Shown: positions 1 to 8,641, numbered from the stretch's first letter. The stretch is 64,000 nucleotides of DNA from Streptomyces atratus (GCF_014648655.1 NZ_BMRN01000003.1:62001-126000); one strand, 5' to 3'. Notes: generated by a model not told the origin, from the sequence alone. Translations and numbers: made by a program.

Positions 1-554
1 ATGTCACGCAGCAGCGCGTCGAGCCGCGCGGTCTCCGCGTCGTACGGGGCGGCCCAGTGCGGCACCGGGATGTTGGCCGGACGGCGGCTCAGACAGGCGT
101 CGATCACCCGGGAACGCAGCGCCGGATCGAGATCCAGGCTGCGGTCGGTCTGCAACAGGCCGACCGCGTCGCGCAGCCGCAGGGCCTCGTCCGCGCACGC
201 GGCGCACACGGTCAGATGTGCCTCGACGGCCTCGGTCTCCTCCGCCGAGCAGGCGGCCAGGGCCCAGGCGCCGAGGAGGGCCTTGAGGACGCGATGGGGC
301 AGCACCAGCGCCGGTGCGGCGGGCGGGCCGGAAGGGGCCGGTGGTGCCGCGGCAGATTCCGGTTCCGGTGTCGGCGGTTGCGGGGCCGGCCGCGGCTCCT
401 CGGGCTCGGTCGCGGGCACGGGCGGCGGCAGGGGGAAGGCGTCGAGGTCGAAGTCGTCCGCGGCGGCCCGGGGTCCCGGTATGCGCGGCGCGCTCCGCAT
501 CTCGTCGTCGCGTCCGTCCCCCTCGCGTTCGTTCGAGTCGTCGTCACCGGTCAC
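1..554 (-). CDS. anti-sigma factor with zinc-finger motif (partial, runs off the left edge)
   Basis: The reverse-strand frame opens with GTG at 554, overlapping the stop of the upstream sigma-factor gene by four bases (GTGA), and stays open to the window edge (about 184 residues). After an acidic, Pro-rich N-terminal segment (residues 1-60) there is a His-x3-Cys-x2-Cys motif (HLTVCAACADE, near residues 112-122), the hallmark of zf-HC2 anti-sigma factors. The last visible residues (DAETARLDALLRD) look like the start of an N-terminal maleylpyruvate-isomerase-type (DinB-fold) domain, which many actinobacterial members of this family carry; that part is inference. Translational coupling to the sigma gene supports a cognate pair: a cytoplasmic protein that would sequester the sigma factor. 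Confidence 0.8.
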   Translation of the reverse strand, partial: MTGDDDSNEREGDGRDDEMRSAPRIPGPRAAADDFDLDAFPLPPPVPATEPEEPRPAPQPPTPEPESAAAPPAPSGPPAAPALVLPHRVLKALLGAWALAACSAEETEAVEAHLTVCAACADEALRLRDAVGLLQTDRSLDLDPALRSRVIDACLSRRPANIPVPHWAAPYDAETARLDALLRD

Positions 555-1141
555 AGCGGCCGTCCGTATCCGGGCGGCGACGACCCCTCCAGCGGACGGG
601 TGTGCGCGGTGGAGAGCAGCTGCAGCCCGAGCCGCAGCCGGCGGCGGGCCTCGTCCTCGGTGACCCCGAGGTCGGCCGCCGTCTGCCGGTAGTCCCGGCG
701 CTGGATGTACGCGAGCTCCAGTGCGGCCCGCAGCGGGGCGGGCATGGACGCCACGATGTAATCGGCGCGGGCCGCGGCCGTGGCCCGGCGCACCCGCTCC
801 TCCAGATCGGACCGGTCCGCGGCCCCGGTCCCCTCGTCCGTACCGCCCGGGAGGCCGTCCTCCTCGCGCAGCCGCCGCACGGACTGGCGGTGCGTGAGCC
901 GGGCCACCCAGGACCGCATCGAGCCCTGCTTCGGGTCGTACGCGTTCGGGTTCTCCCAGACGTAGCCGAAGACCTCGCGGGTCACCAGATCGGCGGCGGT
1001 CTCGTCGTCGAGCATCCGGTGGGCCTGGCTGTGCACGAGCGAGGCGAACCGGTCGTAGAGCTCGCCGAGAGCAGCCGCCTCACCGCGCGCCAGCCGCTGC
1101 TGCATCTTGCGGTCCCAGCGGGGTGGTGCGTTCTTCGACAT
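551..1141 (-). CDS. ECF-type RNA polymerase sigma factor
   Basis: A 196-residue protein with a region 2 block (about residues 20-90, including LYDRFASLVHSQAHRML and the basic stretch SWVARLTHRQSVRRLR) and a C-terminal region 4 helix-turn-helix (about 135-175, YRQTAADLGVTEDEARRRL). Length and layout match group 4 (ECF) sigma factors. The ATG at 1141 follows a G-rich Shine-Dalgarno. The stop overlaps the GTG of the downstream zinc-finger anti-sigma gene, so the two are co-translated. Target promoters are unknown. The exact ECF group would need an alignment. Confidence 0.88.
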   Translation of the reverse strand: MSKNAPPRWDRKMQQRLARGEAAALGELYDRFASLVHSQAHRMLDDETAADLVTREVFGYVWENPNAYDPKQGSMRSWVARLTHRQSVRRLREEDGLPGGTDEGTGAADRSDLEERVRRATAAARADYIVASMPAPLRAALELAYIQRRDYRQTAADLGVTEDEARRRLRLGLQLLSTAHTRPLEGSSPPGYGRPL

Positions 1142-1388
1142 ACGACCCCCAGCCCTGTTCCCCTCGTCACATCGAATGTAGTCGGCGGCACCGACGATGC
1201 ACGCCCTTTACGGCAAGTACGCCCCTGATGAGGCCTGGGATGGTAGGGAATGCGCCATCCACCGACGACGGTCCCGATTGTGTCCCGCCGGGCGGCTCGG
1301 TGTTTCATAGGGCTGCGGCGGGGGCAGCCGCGAGGAGGAACGGAAACTTCCGGAACGTCGGAATCCCCGCAACGAGAGGCCCAGTCGC

Positions 1389-1844
1389 GTGAGGAATCCT
1401 TGCCCTCGTGGAAACCACCCACCGGCTGCAACCACCCACGCACCGCGGCTCACCCAGGAACGTTCCCGGACGCCACTGAAAGTGGCCGAGACCGTGCAGG
1501 GCGACTGGACCGTACTGCGCATACGGGGCGAACTGGATCTGGTGACGTCGCCCCTCGTGCGCCAGTCCGTCCACGACGCGGTCGCCGTCGGCCGCCACGA
1601 TGTGGTGCTCGACCTCTCCGAGGTCCTGTTCTGCGATTCCAGCGGCGTCGGCGTACTGATCGCGGCCCGCCGTCTGATGCGTTCCTGCGGGGGCCGGCTG
1701 CGGCTGATCCTGCCGGCCCGCGGCGCGGAAGAGGGCTCCCACGTCAACCGGGTGCTCGCCGCCCTCGGGGTACGCCGTCTCTTCGACGTCTACCCCGACC
1801 GGTACGCGGCCGTCGACGACGGGGCCCGCCCGCTCTCGGCGTGA
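1389..1844 (+). CDS. STAS-domain anti-sigma factor antagonist
   Basis: The protein has a disordered N-terminal 30 residues and then a single STAS domain (about 32-140). The signature DLSEVLFCDSSGVGVL contains the Asp-Ser-Ser-Gly loop whose serine (residue 84 or 85) is the site phosphorylated by anti-sigma kinases in the SpoIIAA/RsbV family. Its expected role is to release a sigma factor by binding a HATPase_c_2-type anti-sigma protein; candidates of that type lie at 8054 and 22035 but are not adjacent. The start is uncertain: GTG 1389 gives 151 residues and GTG 1482 would give a minimal STAS protein. Confidence 0.85.
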   Translation: MRNPCPRGNHPPAATTHAPRLTQERSRTPLKVAETVQGDWTVLRIRGELDLVTSPLVRQSVHDAVAVGRHDVVLDLSEVLFCDSSGVGVLIAARRLMRSCGGRLRLILPARGAEEGSHVNRVLAALGVRRLFDVYPDRYAAVDDGARPLSA

Positions 1845-1924
1845 AGCCGGTCCATGACCAGGTTGTAACACCGGTGGCGCGCGTAAGTGGCACGTGACGT
1901 CTGTCGGCGCCGTAGGCTCCCCGC

Positions 1925-2446
1925 ATGGACAGCGCAGAGTATGAGCGCAAGATCGCCCTCCGCTTCGCCGCCTTCGACCAGGACGGCAACGGATACATCG
2001 ATCGCGCGGATTTCAGTGCCGCCGCGGCCCGTCTGCTCACCGAGTTCGGTACGACGGCCCGCTGCGACAAGGGCCAGGCGCTCTACATCGGGGCCGAGGC
2101 CTTCTGGCAGGGCATGGCGGGCATCGCCGATGTCGACGGGGACCAGCGGGTCACCCGTGAGGAGTTCGTGGGCGGGGCCGTGAAGCGGCTGCGCGACAAC
2201 CCGGAACGCTTCGCGGAGATCGCCCGCCCCTTCCTGCACGCCGCGCTCGCCGTGGCGGACCAGGACAACGAGGGCGCGGCCTCCGTACCCGCCGTGCAGC
2301 GAGCACTGAGGGTGCTGGGCGCGAGCGCGGAGACGGCGGCTTTCGCGGCGCGGAACCTGGACGCGGACCAGGACGGCAAGGTCGGCGAGAACGAGGCGGT
2401 GGCGGCGCTCGCCGCCTATTTCACGGTGATCGCGCCGGACGCGTAG
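1925..2446 (+). CDS. EF-hand calcium-binding protein (calerythrin-like)
   Basis: A 173-residue acidic protein with four EF-hand positions: DQDGNGYIDRAD (18-29), DVDGDQRVTREE (69-80), a degenerate DQDNEGAASVPA (112-123) lacking the -Z glutamate, and DADQDGKVGENE (146-157). This four-hand, one-degenerate layout is that of actinobacterial calerythrin-type sarcoplasmic calcium-binding proteins. It is probably a cytosolic calcium buffer or sensor; the target is unknown. A TAGGCT -10-like hexamer at 1912-1917 lies only 7 bases before the ATG, so the mRNA is probably leaderless or nearly so. Confidence 0.88.
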   Translation: MDSAEYERKIALRFAAFDQDGNGYIDRADFSAAAARLLTEFGTTARCDKGQALYIGAEAFWQGMAGIADVDGDQRVTREEFVGGAVKRLRDNPERFAEIARPFLHAALAVADQDNEGAASVPAVQRALRVLGASAETAAFAARNLDADQDGKVGENEAVAALAAYFTVIAPDA

Positions 2447-2453
2447 CCGGTCG

Positions 2454-2485
2454 GTCCGGCGGCCGATCGTCCTCAGTCGCCGGAC
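2454..2485. terminator. inverted repeat between convergent genes
   Basis: GTCCGGCG (2454-2461) pairs with CGCCGGAC (2478-2485) across a 16-base loop containing CGTCCTC. It lies between the convergent EF-hand and acyl-CoA ligase genes and is probably a bidirectional terminator. The same layout recurs at 47875-47907. Confidence 0.5.
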
Positions 2486-4068
2486 GGGCCCATGAGGTGC
2501 CCTCGAACGCCGGGCGGGCCGGGGGTGGAGAACCGCTCCCGCAGCCGGTACTTCAGTATCTTCCGCAGCGCCTCGTTGCGCGGCAGCGCCGCCACCACCT
2601 CCAGCTGTTCCGGCAGCTTGTGCACGGAGAGCCCCTCCGCCCGCAGGTAGCCGGTGATTTCCGGCAGGGTCAGGGGGGCGGCGCCCGCCGGCTGTTCCAC
2701 GACCGCGCAGACGCGTTCGCCGCGCTCCGGGTCCGGAAGCCCGATCACCGCCACGTCCCCGACGCCCGGGTGCCGGTGCAGCAGGTCCTCTATCTCCTTG
2801 GCTGAGATGTTCTCGCCCTTGCGGATGATGATGTCCTTCAGCCGCCCGGTGAGCACCAGATGCCCGCTCGCCTCGACATGGCCGACATCGCCGGTGATCA
2901 GGAACCCGTCCGCGTCGAAGGCCGCCGCTGACGCCTCGGGGTTCAGATAACCCTTGCAGACGGCCTCCCCACGGAGCCGTACCTCGCCGTCCGTGCCGTA
3001 CGGCAGTGGCTTGCCGTCCTCGTCGGTGATCCGTATCTCCATGCCCTCGGGCGGGCGCCCCTCCGTCTCGGCGAGGTGTTCCGCCGTGTCGTCGGGGGCG
3101 CCCATCGTGATCATGGGGACCTCGGTCATGCCGTAGCCGTGGGTGAGCTGGATGCCCATCTCGCGTACCACCGAGTGGTAGATCTCCGGCGGTTTCGGCG
3201 CCCCGCCGCCCGCCAGCAGCCGCAGGGTGGGGATCAGCATCCGGTCCGGGGCCTTGCGCTGTTCGGCCAGGAACATCGAGTAGAACGCCGTGGACCCGCC
3301 GGCGACCGTCACCCCGTGGCGCCGGTACCCCTCCAGCGCGTCAGGCATCGCGAAGTGCTCGAAGAGGACTGCCGGGAAGCCGTACAGCAGCAGCATCACC
3401 GCATAGTCCGGCCCGCCGACATGGGCGAACGGGAAGGCCACCGAACCGACGTCGTCCGCCGACAGACGCAGCGCGTGGGCCAGGCAGGAGCCTCCCGCGA
3501 TCAGGCTGCGGTCGGTGTGGAGGACCCCCTTCGGGTCGGAGGTGGTGCCCGAGGTCCAGTAGATCCAGCGCACCCCCGTCCCGTCGGCGGGCGGCGGTGG
3601 CAGTACGGACGGGTCGCCGTCCGGCAGTGACTCGTACGCCTCGAAGACCAGCGGCGGATGCTCGGCCTCCGCGGCCAGCCGGTGCGCCATCGCCGTGTGG
3701 TCGAAGCCGCGCCAGGCACCCGGCACGGCGAAGAAGCCGGCCTTCGACTCGCGCAGGGCGAACCCCGCCTCGCGGTCCCGGTAGAACGGGATGACGGGCG
3801 ACTGCACGGCCCCGATCCGGGTCAGCGCGAACGACAGCAGCACCGTCTCGATCCGGGTCGGCAGCTGCCAGGCGACCACGCTGCCGGGGCGCACGCCCAT
3901 CCCCCACAGCCCGGCCGCGACCCGCTCGCAGCGGCTGCGCAGCTCGCCGAAGGTGAGGGTGCGGTCGTCCTGGATCAGGACGGGGCGGTCCGGGGTCAGT
4001 GCGGCCCGGCGCTCGATGAGTTCCCAGAAGGTGCCCGATGCGCCCAGGGCGTGTGCGGTCTCGTTCAC
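2473..4068 (-). CDS. AMP-forming acyl-CoA synthetase (cyclohexanecarboxylate-CoA ligase type)
   Basis: A 531-residue ANL-superfamily ligase. The phosphate-binding loop YWTSGTTSDPKG is at about residues 170-181, the hinge and A8 core GRLKDIIIRKGENIS near 425, and the catalytic lysine region ALRKILKYRLRERF close to the C-terminus. It should activate a carboxylic acid to its CoA thioester via an acyl-adenylate; the substrate is not predictable, although its closest familiar relatives are cyclohexanecarboxylate- or steroid-acid-type ligases. GTG 4068 has a GGGGAA Shine-Dalgarno. An operator palindrome (4091-4105) lies 22 bases upstream, placing the gene in the palindrome regulon. The last residues run into the 3' inverted repeat. 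Confidence 0.88.
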   Translation of the reverse strand: MNETAHALGASGTFWELIERRAALTPDRPVLIQDDRTLTFGELRSRCERVAAGLWGMGVRPGSVVAWQLPTRIETVLLSFALTRIGAVQSPVIPFYRDREAGFALRESKAGFFAVPGAWRGFDHTAMAHRLAAEAEHPPLVFEAYESLPDGDPSVLPPPPADGTGVRWIYWTSGTTSDPKGVLHTDRSLIAGGSCLAHALRLSADDVGSVAFPFAHVGGPDYAVMLLLYGFPAVLFEHFAMPDALEGYRRHGVTVAGGSTAFYSMFLAEQRKAPDRMLIPTLRLLAGGGAPKPPEIYHSVVREMGIQLTHGYGMTEVPMITMGAPDDTAEHLAETEGRPPEGMEIRITDEDGKPLPYGTDGEVRLRGEAVCKGYLNPEASAAAFDADGFLITGDVGHVEASGHLVLTGRLKDIIIRKGENISAKEIEDLLHRHPGVGDVAVIGLPDPERGERVCAVVEQPAGAAPLTLPEITGYLRAEGLSVHKLPEQLEVVAALPRNEALRKILKYRLRERFSTPGPPGVRGHLMGPSGD

Positions 4069-4090
4069 TGCGTTCCCCGTTCCCTCGTAA

Positions 4091-4105
4091 CTGACGGGTA
4101 GTCAG
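4091..4105. promoter_or_regulatory. regulon operator 1 (CTGACG-N3-AGTCAG)
   Basis: CTGACGGGTAGTCAG, one mismatch from a perfect 6-bp-arm dyad, upstream of the leftward acyl-CoA ligase. It is one of 11 related palindromes in the window. Confidence 0.75.
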
Positions 4106-4134
4106 ATCATGTCGAGAGCGTAGAGCGCTGCGCC

Positions 4135-4163
4135 TTGTCGGTCCAGGGGTGCGGGGCTAGCCT
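4135..4163 (+). promoter_or_regulatory. promoter of the amidohydrolase/acyl-CoA dehydrogenase operon
   Basis: TTGTCG (4135-4140), a 17-bp spacer and TAGCCT (4158-4163) match a vegetative HrdB-type promoter. Transcription would start near 4170, so operator 2 (4181-4195) lies just downstream of the start, suited to roadblock repression. Confidence 0.6.
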
Positions 4164-4180
4164 GAGTGCCGAAACCGAAT

Positions 4181-4195
4181 CTGACGAACCATCAG
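4181..4195. promoter_or_regulatory. regulon operator 2 (CTGACG-N3-CATCAG)
   Basis: CTGACGAACCATCAG lies 30 bases before the amidohydrolase ATG and just downstream of the predicted transcription start. One arm position departs from the dyad. Confidence 0.72.
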
Positions 4196-4225
4196 ATGCG
4201 TGCAGTGTGCGCCGAAGGGGACACC

Positions 4226-5419
4226 ATGACGGAACTGCCTCGGATCGTCAGCGTCGACGACCATGTGATCGAGCCGCCGCACCTCTTCTCGACCTGGCTG
4301 CCCGCCAAATACCGCGAGCGCGGCCCGCAGCCGCTCACCGCGGGCATCGGCGAGCTGGCGTACACAGGGGGCAAGTACGTCATCACGATGGACCCGGACG
4401 GGCCGCCGACCGACTGGTGGATCTACGAGGACCTCAAGTTCCCGTACAAGCGGAACATCGCCGCCGTCGGCTTCGACCGCGACGACATGACGCTGGAGGG
4501 GATCACCCGCGCCGAGATGCGGCGCGGCTGCTGGGACCCGGCCGAGCGCCTCAAGGACATGGACCTCAACCATGTCGAGGCGAGCCTCTGCTTCCCCACC
4601 TTCCCGCGCTTCTGCGGCCAGACCTTCGCCGAGGCGCAGGACAAAGAAGTAGCGCTGGCGTGCGTCCGCGCCTACAACGACTGGATGGTGGAGGAGTGGT
4701 GCGGCGACAGCGGCGGCCGGCTCATCCCGCTCTGCATCATCCCGCTCTGGGACATCGACCTGGCGGTGGCGGAGATCGAGCGGAACGCGGCGCGCGGGGT
4801 GCGGGCGGTGACCTTCTCCGAGATCCCCACCTACCTCGGACTGCCGTCGATCCACACCGGCTACTGGGACCCGTTCTTCGCGGTCTGCCAGGAGACCGGC
4901 ACGGTCGTCAACATGCACATCGGGTCCAGCTCGCAGATGCCCGCCGCCTCGCCCGATGCCCCGCCCGCCGTACAGGCCAGCCTCTCCTTCAACAACGCCA
5001 TGGCCTCGATGATGGACTTCCTGTTCAGCGGGGTGCTGGTGAAGTTCCCACGGCTGAAGCTCGCCTACAGCGAGGGCCAGATGGGCTGGATCCCTTACGC
5101 CCTGGAGCGCGCCGACGACGTCTGGGAGGAGCACCGGGCCTGGGGCGGGGTGCGCGATCTGATTCCCGAGCCGCCGTCCACGTACTACTACCGGCAGATG
5201 TTCTGCTGCTTCTTCCGCGACAAGCACGGCGTCGCCTCGCTCGATGTGGTCGGACGGGACAACGCCACCTTCGAGACCGACTACCCGCACGTCGACTCGA
5301 CCTTCCCGCACACCAAGGAGGTCGCCCTCGACCACGTCAAGGGACTGGACGACGAGACCGTCTACAAACTGATGCGCGGAAACGCGATCCGGATGCTCGA
5401 TCTGGACCTGGACAAGTAG
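4226..5419 (+). CDS. amidohydrolase-family metal-dependent hydrolase/decarboxylase (copy 1)
   Basis: A 397-residue TIM-barrel metalloenzyme of the amidohydrolase_2 (ACMSD/LigW-like) family. Visible signatures are SVDDHVIEP at the N-terminus (the metal-binding D-x-H position), NMHIGSSSQMP with the mid-barrel His, EGQMGWIPYALERAD, and ETDYPHVDSTFP with the C-terminal Asp and His. Family members decarboxylate or hydrolyse ring-derived acids; which one applies here is unknown. ATG 4226 is chosen because a GAAGGGG Shine-Dalgarno precedes it and the paralogue at 57518 begins at the equivalent residue; an upstream in-frame ATG at 4166 would lie within the promoter/operator region. The next gene starts 7 bases after the stop. 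Confidence 0.87.
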   Translation: MTELPRIVSVDDHVIEPPHLFSTWLPAKYRERGPQPLTAGIGELAYTGGKYVITMDPDGPPTDWWIYEDLKFPYKRNIAAVGFDRDDMTLEGITRAEMRRGCWDPAERLKDMDLNHVEASLCFPTFPRFCGQTFAEAQDKEVALACVRAYNDWMVEEWCGDSGGRLIPLCIIPLWDIDLAVAEIERNAARGVRAVTFSEIPTYLGLPSIHTGYWDPFFAVCQETGTVVNMHIGSSSQMPAASPDAPPAVQASLSFNNAMASMMDFLFSGVLVKFPRLKLAYSEGQMGWIPYALERADDVWEEHRAWGGVRDLIPEPPSTYYYRQMFCCFFRDKHGVASLDVVGRDNATFETDYPHVDSTFPHTKEVALDHVKGLDDETVYKLMRGNAIRMLDLDLDK

Positions 5420-5426
5420 GCGCGCG

Positions 5427-6581
5427 GTGGATCTCGCGTACACGGAGGCCGAGGAGGAGTTCCGGGCACGGCTGCGTGAGTGGCTGGCCGCCGTGCTGCC
5501 GTCACTGCCCGCGAAGCCCGGCCCCGACGACTGGCCCGGGCGCCGCGCATACGACACCGCCTGGCAGCGGATGCTGTACGACGCGGGCTACGCGGGCCTG
5601 CACTGGCCCGCCGACGCGGGCGGGCGGGGCGCCACCCCGACCCAGCATCTGATCTTCCTGGAGGAGACCGAGAAGGCCGGCGCCCCGTACGTCGGCGCGA
5701 ACTTCGTCGGGCTGCTGCACGCCGGGCCCACGATCGCGGCCGAGGGCACGGCCGAACAGCGGGCGCGCTGGCTGCCACCGGTGCTGCGCGGCGACGAGAT
5801 CTGGTGCCAGGGGTTCAGCGAGCCGGACGCCGGCTCGGACCTCGCCTCGTTGCGGACCCGTGCGGTGCGCGACGGCGACCACTACGTGGTGAGCGGGCAG
5901 AAGATCTGGACCTCGCACGCGGAGGTCGCCGACTGGTGCGAGCTGCTCGTGCGTACGGACCCGACGGCGCCCAGGCATCGCGGGATCAGCTGGCTCGCGA
6001 TGAGGATGGACGCTCCCGGCGTCACCGTCCGCCCGCTGCGCACGCTCGCCGGGTCCACCGAATTCGCCGAGATGTTCCTCGACGAGGTGCGGGTGCCGGT
6101 CTCCCACCGCATCGGCGCGGAGAACGACGGCTGGCGGGTCACCATGGTCACCCTCTCCTTCGAACGCGGTACGGCATTCGTCGGCGAGGTCGTCGCCTGC
6201 CGCCGCACCCTGGCCGCCCTGGCAGCCGAGGCGCAGGCGAACGGCCGCTGGGACGACCCGGTCCTGCGCCGCAGGCTGGGCAGGCTGAACGCCGAATTCC
6301 GGGCACTGTGGCGGCTCACCCAGTGGAACGTCAGCGAGGCGCAGAGCAGCGGGGGTGTCCCGGGCACCGGCGGCTCGGTCTTCAAGCTGCGCTACTCGCA
6401 CGCCCGCCAGGAGCTGTACGAGGCGGCCGCCGAGGTGCTCGGCGCGGACGCGGCCGATCTGGACCGGGAGTGGGCCGTGGACCGGCTCTCCTCGCTCTCG
6501 TACACCATCGCCGCGGGTACCTCGCAGATCCAGCGGAACATCGTCGCCGAGCGGATCCTCGGCCTGCCGAAGGGGCGGTGA
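5427..6581 (+). CDS. acyl-CoA dehydrogenase, large-subunit type
   Basis: A 384-residue FAD-dependent dehydrogenase with the FAD/substrate motifs CQGFSEPDAGSDL (128-139) and GQKIWTSHAEVADW (158-171) and the C-terminal AAGTSQIQRNIVAERILG. The position that usually holds the catalytic Glu just before GTSQIQ is Ala. A Glu in SFERGTAF (residue 246) sits where isovaleryl-CoA-type enzymes carry their base. Together with the shorter partner encoded 7 bases downstream (6589) it resembles the heteromeric alpha2beta2 dehydrogenases of steroid side-chain degradation. GTG start, tightly coupled to the amidohydrolase. Confidence 0.87.
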   Translation: MDLAYTEAEEEFRARLREWLAAVLPSLPAKPGPDDWPGRRAYDTAWQRMLYDAGYAGLHWPADAGGRGATPTQHLIFLEETEKAGAPYVGANFVGLLHAGPTIAAEGTAEQRARWLPPVLRGDEIWCQGFSEPDAGSDLASLRTRAVRDGDHYVVSGQKIWTSHAEVADWCELLVRTDPTAPRHRGISWLAMRMDAPGVTVRPLRTLAGSTEFAEMFLDEVRVPVSHRIGAENDGWRVTMVTLSFERGTAFVGEVVACRRTLAALAAEAQANGRWDDPVLRRRLGRLNAEFRALWRLTQWNVSEAQSSGGVPGTGGSVFKLRYSHARQELYEAAAEVLGADAADLDREWAVDRLSSLSYTIAAGTSQIQRNIVAERILGLPKGR

Positions 6582-6588
6582 GCGGGCT

Positions 6589-7536
6589 GTGGACTTCCAG
6601 CTCTCGGACGACCAGCGGGCCCTGCGGGCGGGGGTGCGGGAACTCCTCGCCGGACGCTTCGGCAGGGACCGGATGCGAGCGGCTCTCGACGGCGGCACGG
6701 GCATCGACCGGGCCCTGTGGCGGGAGCTCGGCGAGGCCGGGTTCTTCGCGCTGCGGCTGCCGGAGACGGAGGGCGGTGTCGGGCTCGGGCTGCCCGAATC
6801 GGTCCTCCTCTTCGAGGAGGCGGGGCGGTCGCTGTTGCCCGGACCGCTGATCGCCACCCACCTCGCCGCCGGTGCGGTGAAGGGGGCGGCGGAGGGCGAG
6901 ACGGTGGTCGCGGTGCTGGACGCGGGGCAGCCGGTGGGGCACCTGGGGGATGCGGACGGCCTGCTCGTACTCGGGCCGGGAGAGGCGCGGGTCATGACCG
7001 GCGGGGCGCTGCGGGATGTCGTACGGGAGGCCGCCAGGCCTCTGCGGTCGCTCGACCCGTTCACGCCCCTGTGGCGGGTCACGGGCCCCGTCGGGCCCGG
7101 CGAGCTCCTGTCCGGCGGGGCGCGGCTGCGCGACGAGGGAGCCCTGCTCGCCGCCGCCGAACAGCTCGGCAGCGCCGCCCGTACGACCGAGATGGCCGTC
7201 CAACACGCCGGTGAACGTGAACAGTTCGGATCGCCGATCGGGTCCTTCCAGGCGGTCAAACACCTGTGCGCCGGGATGCTGGTCCGCGCCGAGCTGGCCC
7301 GCAGCGCCGTCTACGCGGCGGCCGTGACCGCGGACCGGGCCGAGATCGCGGGCGCCAAACTGCTCGCCGACGACGCGGCGGTCCGCAATGCGCGCGACTG
7401 CCTTCAAGTGCACGGCGGAATGGGCTTCACCTGGGAGGCAGATGTCCATCTGCACCTCAAGAGGGCGTGGCTGCGGTCCGGGCAGTGGCTGACGGCAGCG
7501 GCGGCCGAGGAGGCGCTTGCAGCCGACCTGTGCTGA
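6589..7536 (+). CDS. acyl-CoA dehydrogenase, small-subunit type
   Basis: A 315-residue protein, shorter than the usual 380, with an acyl-CoA dehydrogenase N-domain (about 1-100), a reduced middle beta-domain and a complete C-terminal helical domain. The C-domain carries REQFGSPIGSFQAVKH and VHGGMGFTWEADVHLHLKR, which include flavin-contacting residues. Such truncated members act as the second subunit of heterotetrameric dehydrogenases, so it probably works with the 5427 product. GTG 6589 lies 7 bases after the preceding stop. It is the last gene of the operon; the next 500 bases lack a convincing gene. Confidence 0.83.
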   Translation: MDFQLSDDQRALRAGVRELLAGRFGRDRMRAALDGGTGIDRALWRELGEAGFFALRLPETEGGVGLGLPESVLLFEEAGRSLLPGPLIATHLAAGAVKGAAEGETVVAVLDAGQPVGHLGDADGLLVLGPGEARVMTGGALRDVVREAARPLRSLDPFTPLWRVTGPVGPGELLSGGARLRDEGALLAAAEQLGSAARTTEMAVQHAGEREQFGSPIGSFQAVKHLCAGMLVRAELARSAVYAAAVTADRAEIAGAKLLADDAAVRNARDCLQVHGGMGFTWEADVHLHLKRAWLRSGQWLTAAAAEEALAADLC

Positions 7537-8053
7537 TTGCGCATGGGTTCCGTGGAGGCTTCGGGCGGGCGACGGCGGGTGGATGCGGGGCGCACGCAGG
7601 TGACAGGCGGGCCGCTGAGCCTCACGCTGCGGAGTTACGCAGTGGAGTCGGCGGGTTCCGATGCCGGCTTGTGTCCTTTGCGTGATTCGTCACGGGGTGG
7701 AGTCGGCGCCGGGCTCGGGTACGCTCCGTGGGATGCGAGAGGTTCTGGAATCGGATGATCCGGATGTTGCCCGTGCGGCGACTCCGGTCCGGAAGAGGTG
7801 CCCTGCTCGCATTCCACGCAGAAGCGCCGGGCCTGCCCGGGAGACGACTCCCGCGGCCTCGATGCGCCTCTGTTCGACTCCCCGCAGCGCGCGTCGCACA
7901 GTATGCATCACGCGTACTCCTTCGCGCTGGAATATGCCCGAAGCGCTTGTTGCGGTGACTGTACGTCAACCATGCTGTCTCGTAAGGGAATCACGTTCCG
8001 TGACCCTGAGGAGGCGCGAGGCGATGTGTCCGCCGGTTCGGATGGTGTGAGCG
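7537..8053. other. intergenic region; no convincing gene except a tiny leader ORF
   Basis: Frames here are Arg/Pro/Ser-rich without family motifs and look like noise. The only structured element is near the right end: GAGGAGG (8008-8014) followed 9 bases later by an ATG at 8024 that opens an eight-codon frame ending at 8050, just before the GTG of the next gene. Confidence 0.5.
8024..8050 (+). CDS. possible leader peptide minigene (MCPPVRMV)
   Basis: Eight codons preceded by the best Shine-Dalgarno in the region (GAGGAGG, spacing 9). The stop TGA ends 3 bases before the GTG of the ATPase gene, which itself lacks a strong ribosome site. This may be a translational-coupling leader. Expression is not shown. 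Confidence 0.3.
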   Translation: MCPPVRMV

Positions 8054-8590
8054 GTGCAGGTGCTTCAGGTTCAGCTGGAGGTCGGGCCGGATCCCGCGGA
8101 GGTCGGGAGGGCCCGTAGATGGGCGCGATCGAGACTGGTCGGGTCCGGGATAAGAGACGACGAGCCGCTGGCCGAGACGCTCATCCTGCTGATCTCGGAG
8201 CTGGTCACCAACGCGGTCGTCCACACCGGCTGTCCGGCCGTGCTGCGCATGCTGTTCGGCACGGCGGAAACGGCGGGGACGGCCGGGACCGTGCGGGTCG
8301 AGGTGGCCGACACCAGCTGTCGTCCGCCGCAGCAGCGCCACGCGGCGGGTGAGGACACCGGCGGCCGGGGCCTGGAGCTCGTCGACGGCCTCGCGGACCG
8401 CTGGGGCTGGCAGCCGGAGGGTGCCGGGAAGCGCATCTGGTGCGAGGTCGACCGGGGCGCCCCGGTGATCCAGGTGGTGCCGGTGCACCCGGTCGTGCAG
8501 AGCGTGCAAGGTGTTCATGGCGCACCGGGCGCGGCGGATGCGGACCGCGAGGCGTACGAGCCGTCACGAGTCATCACGCATCGCGCATAA
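8054..8590 (+). CDS. HATPase_c_2-type ATP-binding regulatory protein
   Basis: A 178-residue protein with the Bergerat-fold features of the RsbW/SpoIIAB-like single-domain ATPases common in Streptomyces: N-box ISELVTNAVVH (about 48-58), then VEVADTSCRPP, and G-box GGRGLELVDGLADRWGW (about 109-125). These act as anti-sigma kinases or partners of STAS and PP2C proteins. The C-terminal 40 residues have no recognisable domain. The GTG start appears coupled to the eight-codon frame just upstream. Its partner is unknown. Confidence 0.8.
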   Translation: MQVLQVQLEVGPDPAEVGRARRWARSRLVGSGIRDDEPLAETLILLISELVTNAVVHTGCPAVLRMLFGTAETAGTAGTVRVEVADTSCRPPQQRHAAGEDTGGRGLELVDGLADRWGWQPEGAGKRIWCEVDRGAPVIQVVPVHPVVQSVQGVHGAPGAADADREAYEPSRVITHRA

Positions 8591-8641
8591 AGGCTGAAGC
8601 GGTCGGTCCGGATTGCGGTACGGCGCCGGCCCGAGCCCCCT

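Noticed and set aside
7622..7969. A reverse 115-codon frame in the 7.5-8.0 kb spacer
   Set aside because: Low-complexity Arg/Pro/Ser translation, no ribosome site and no family features.
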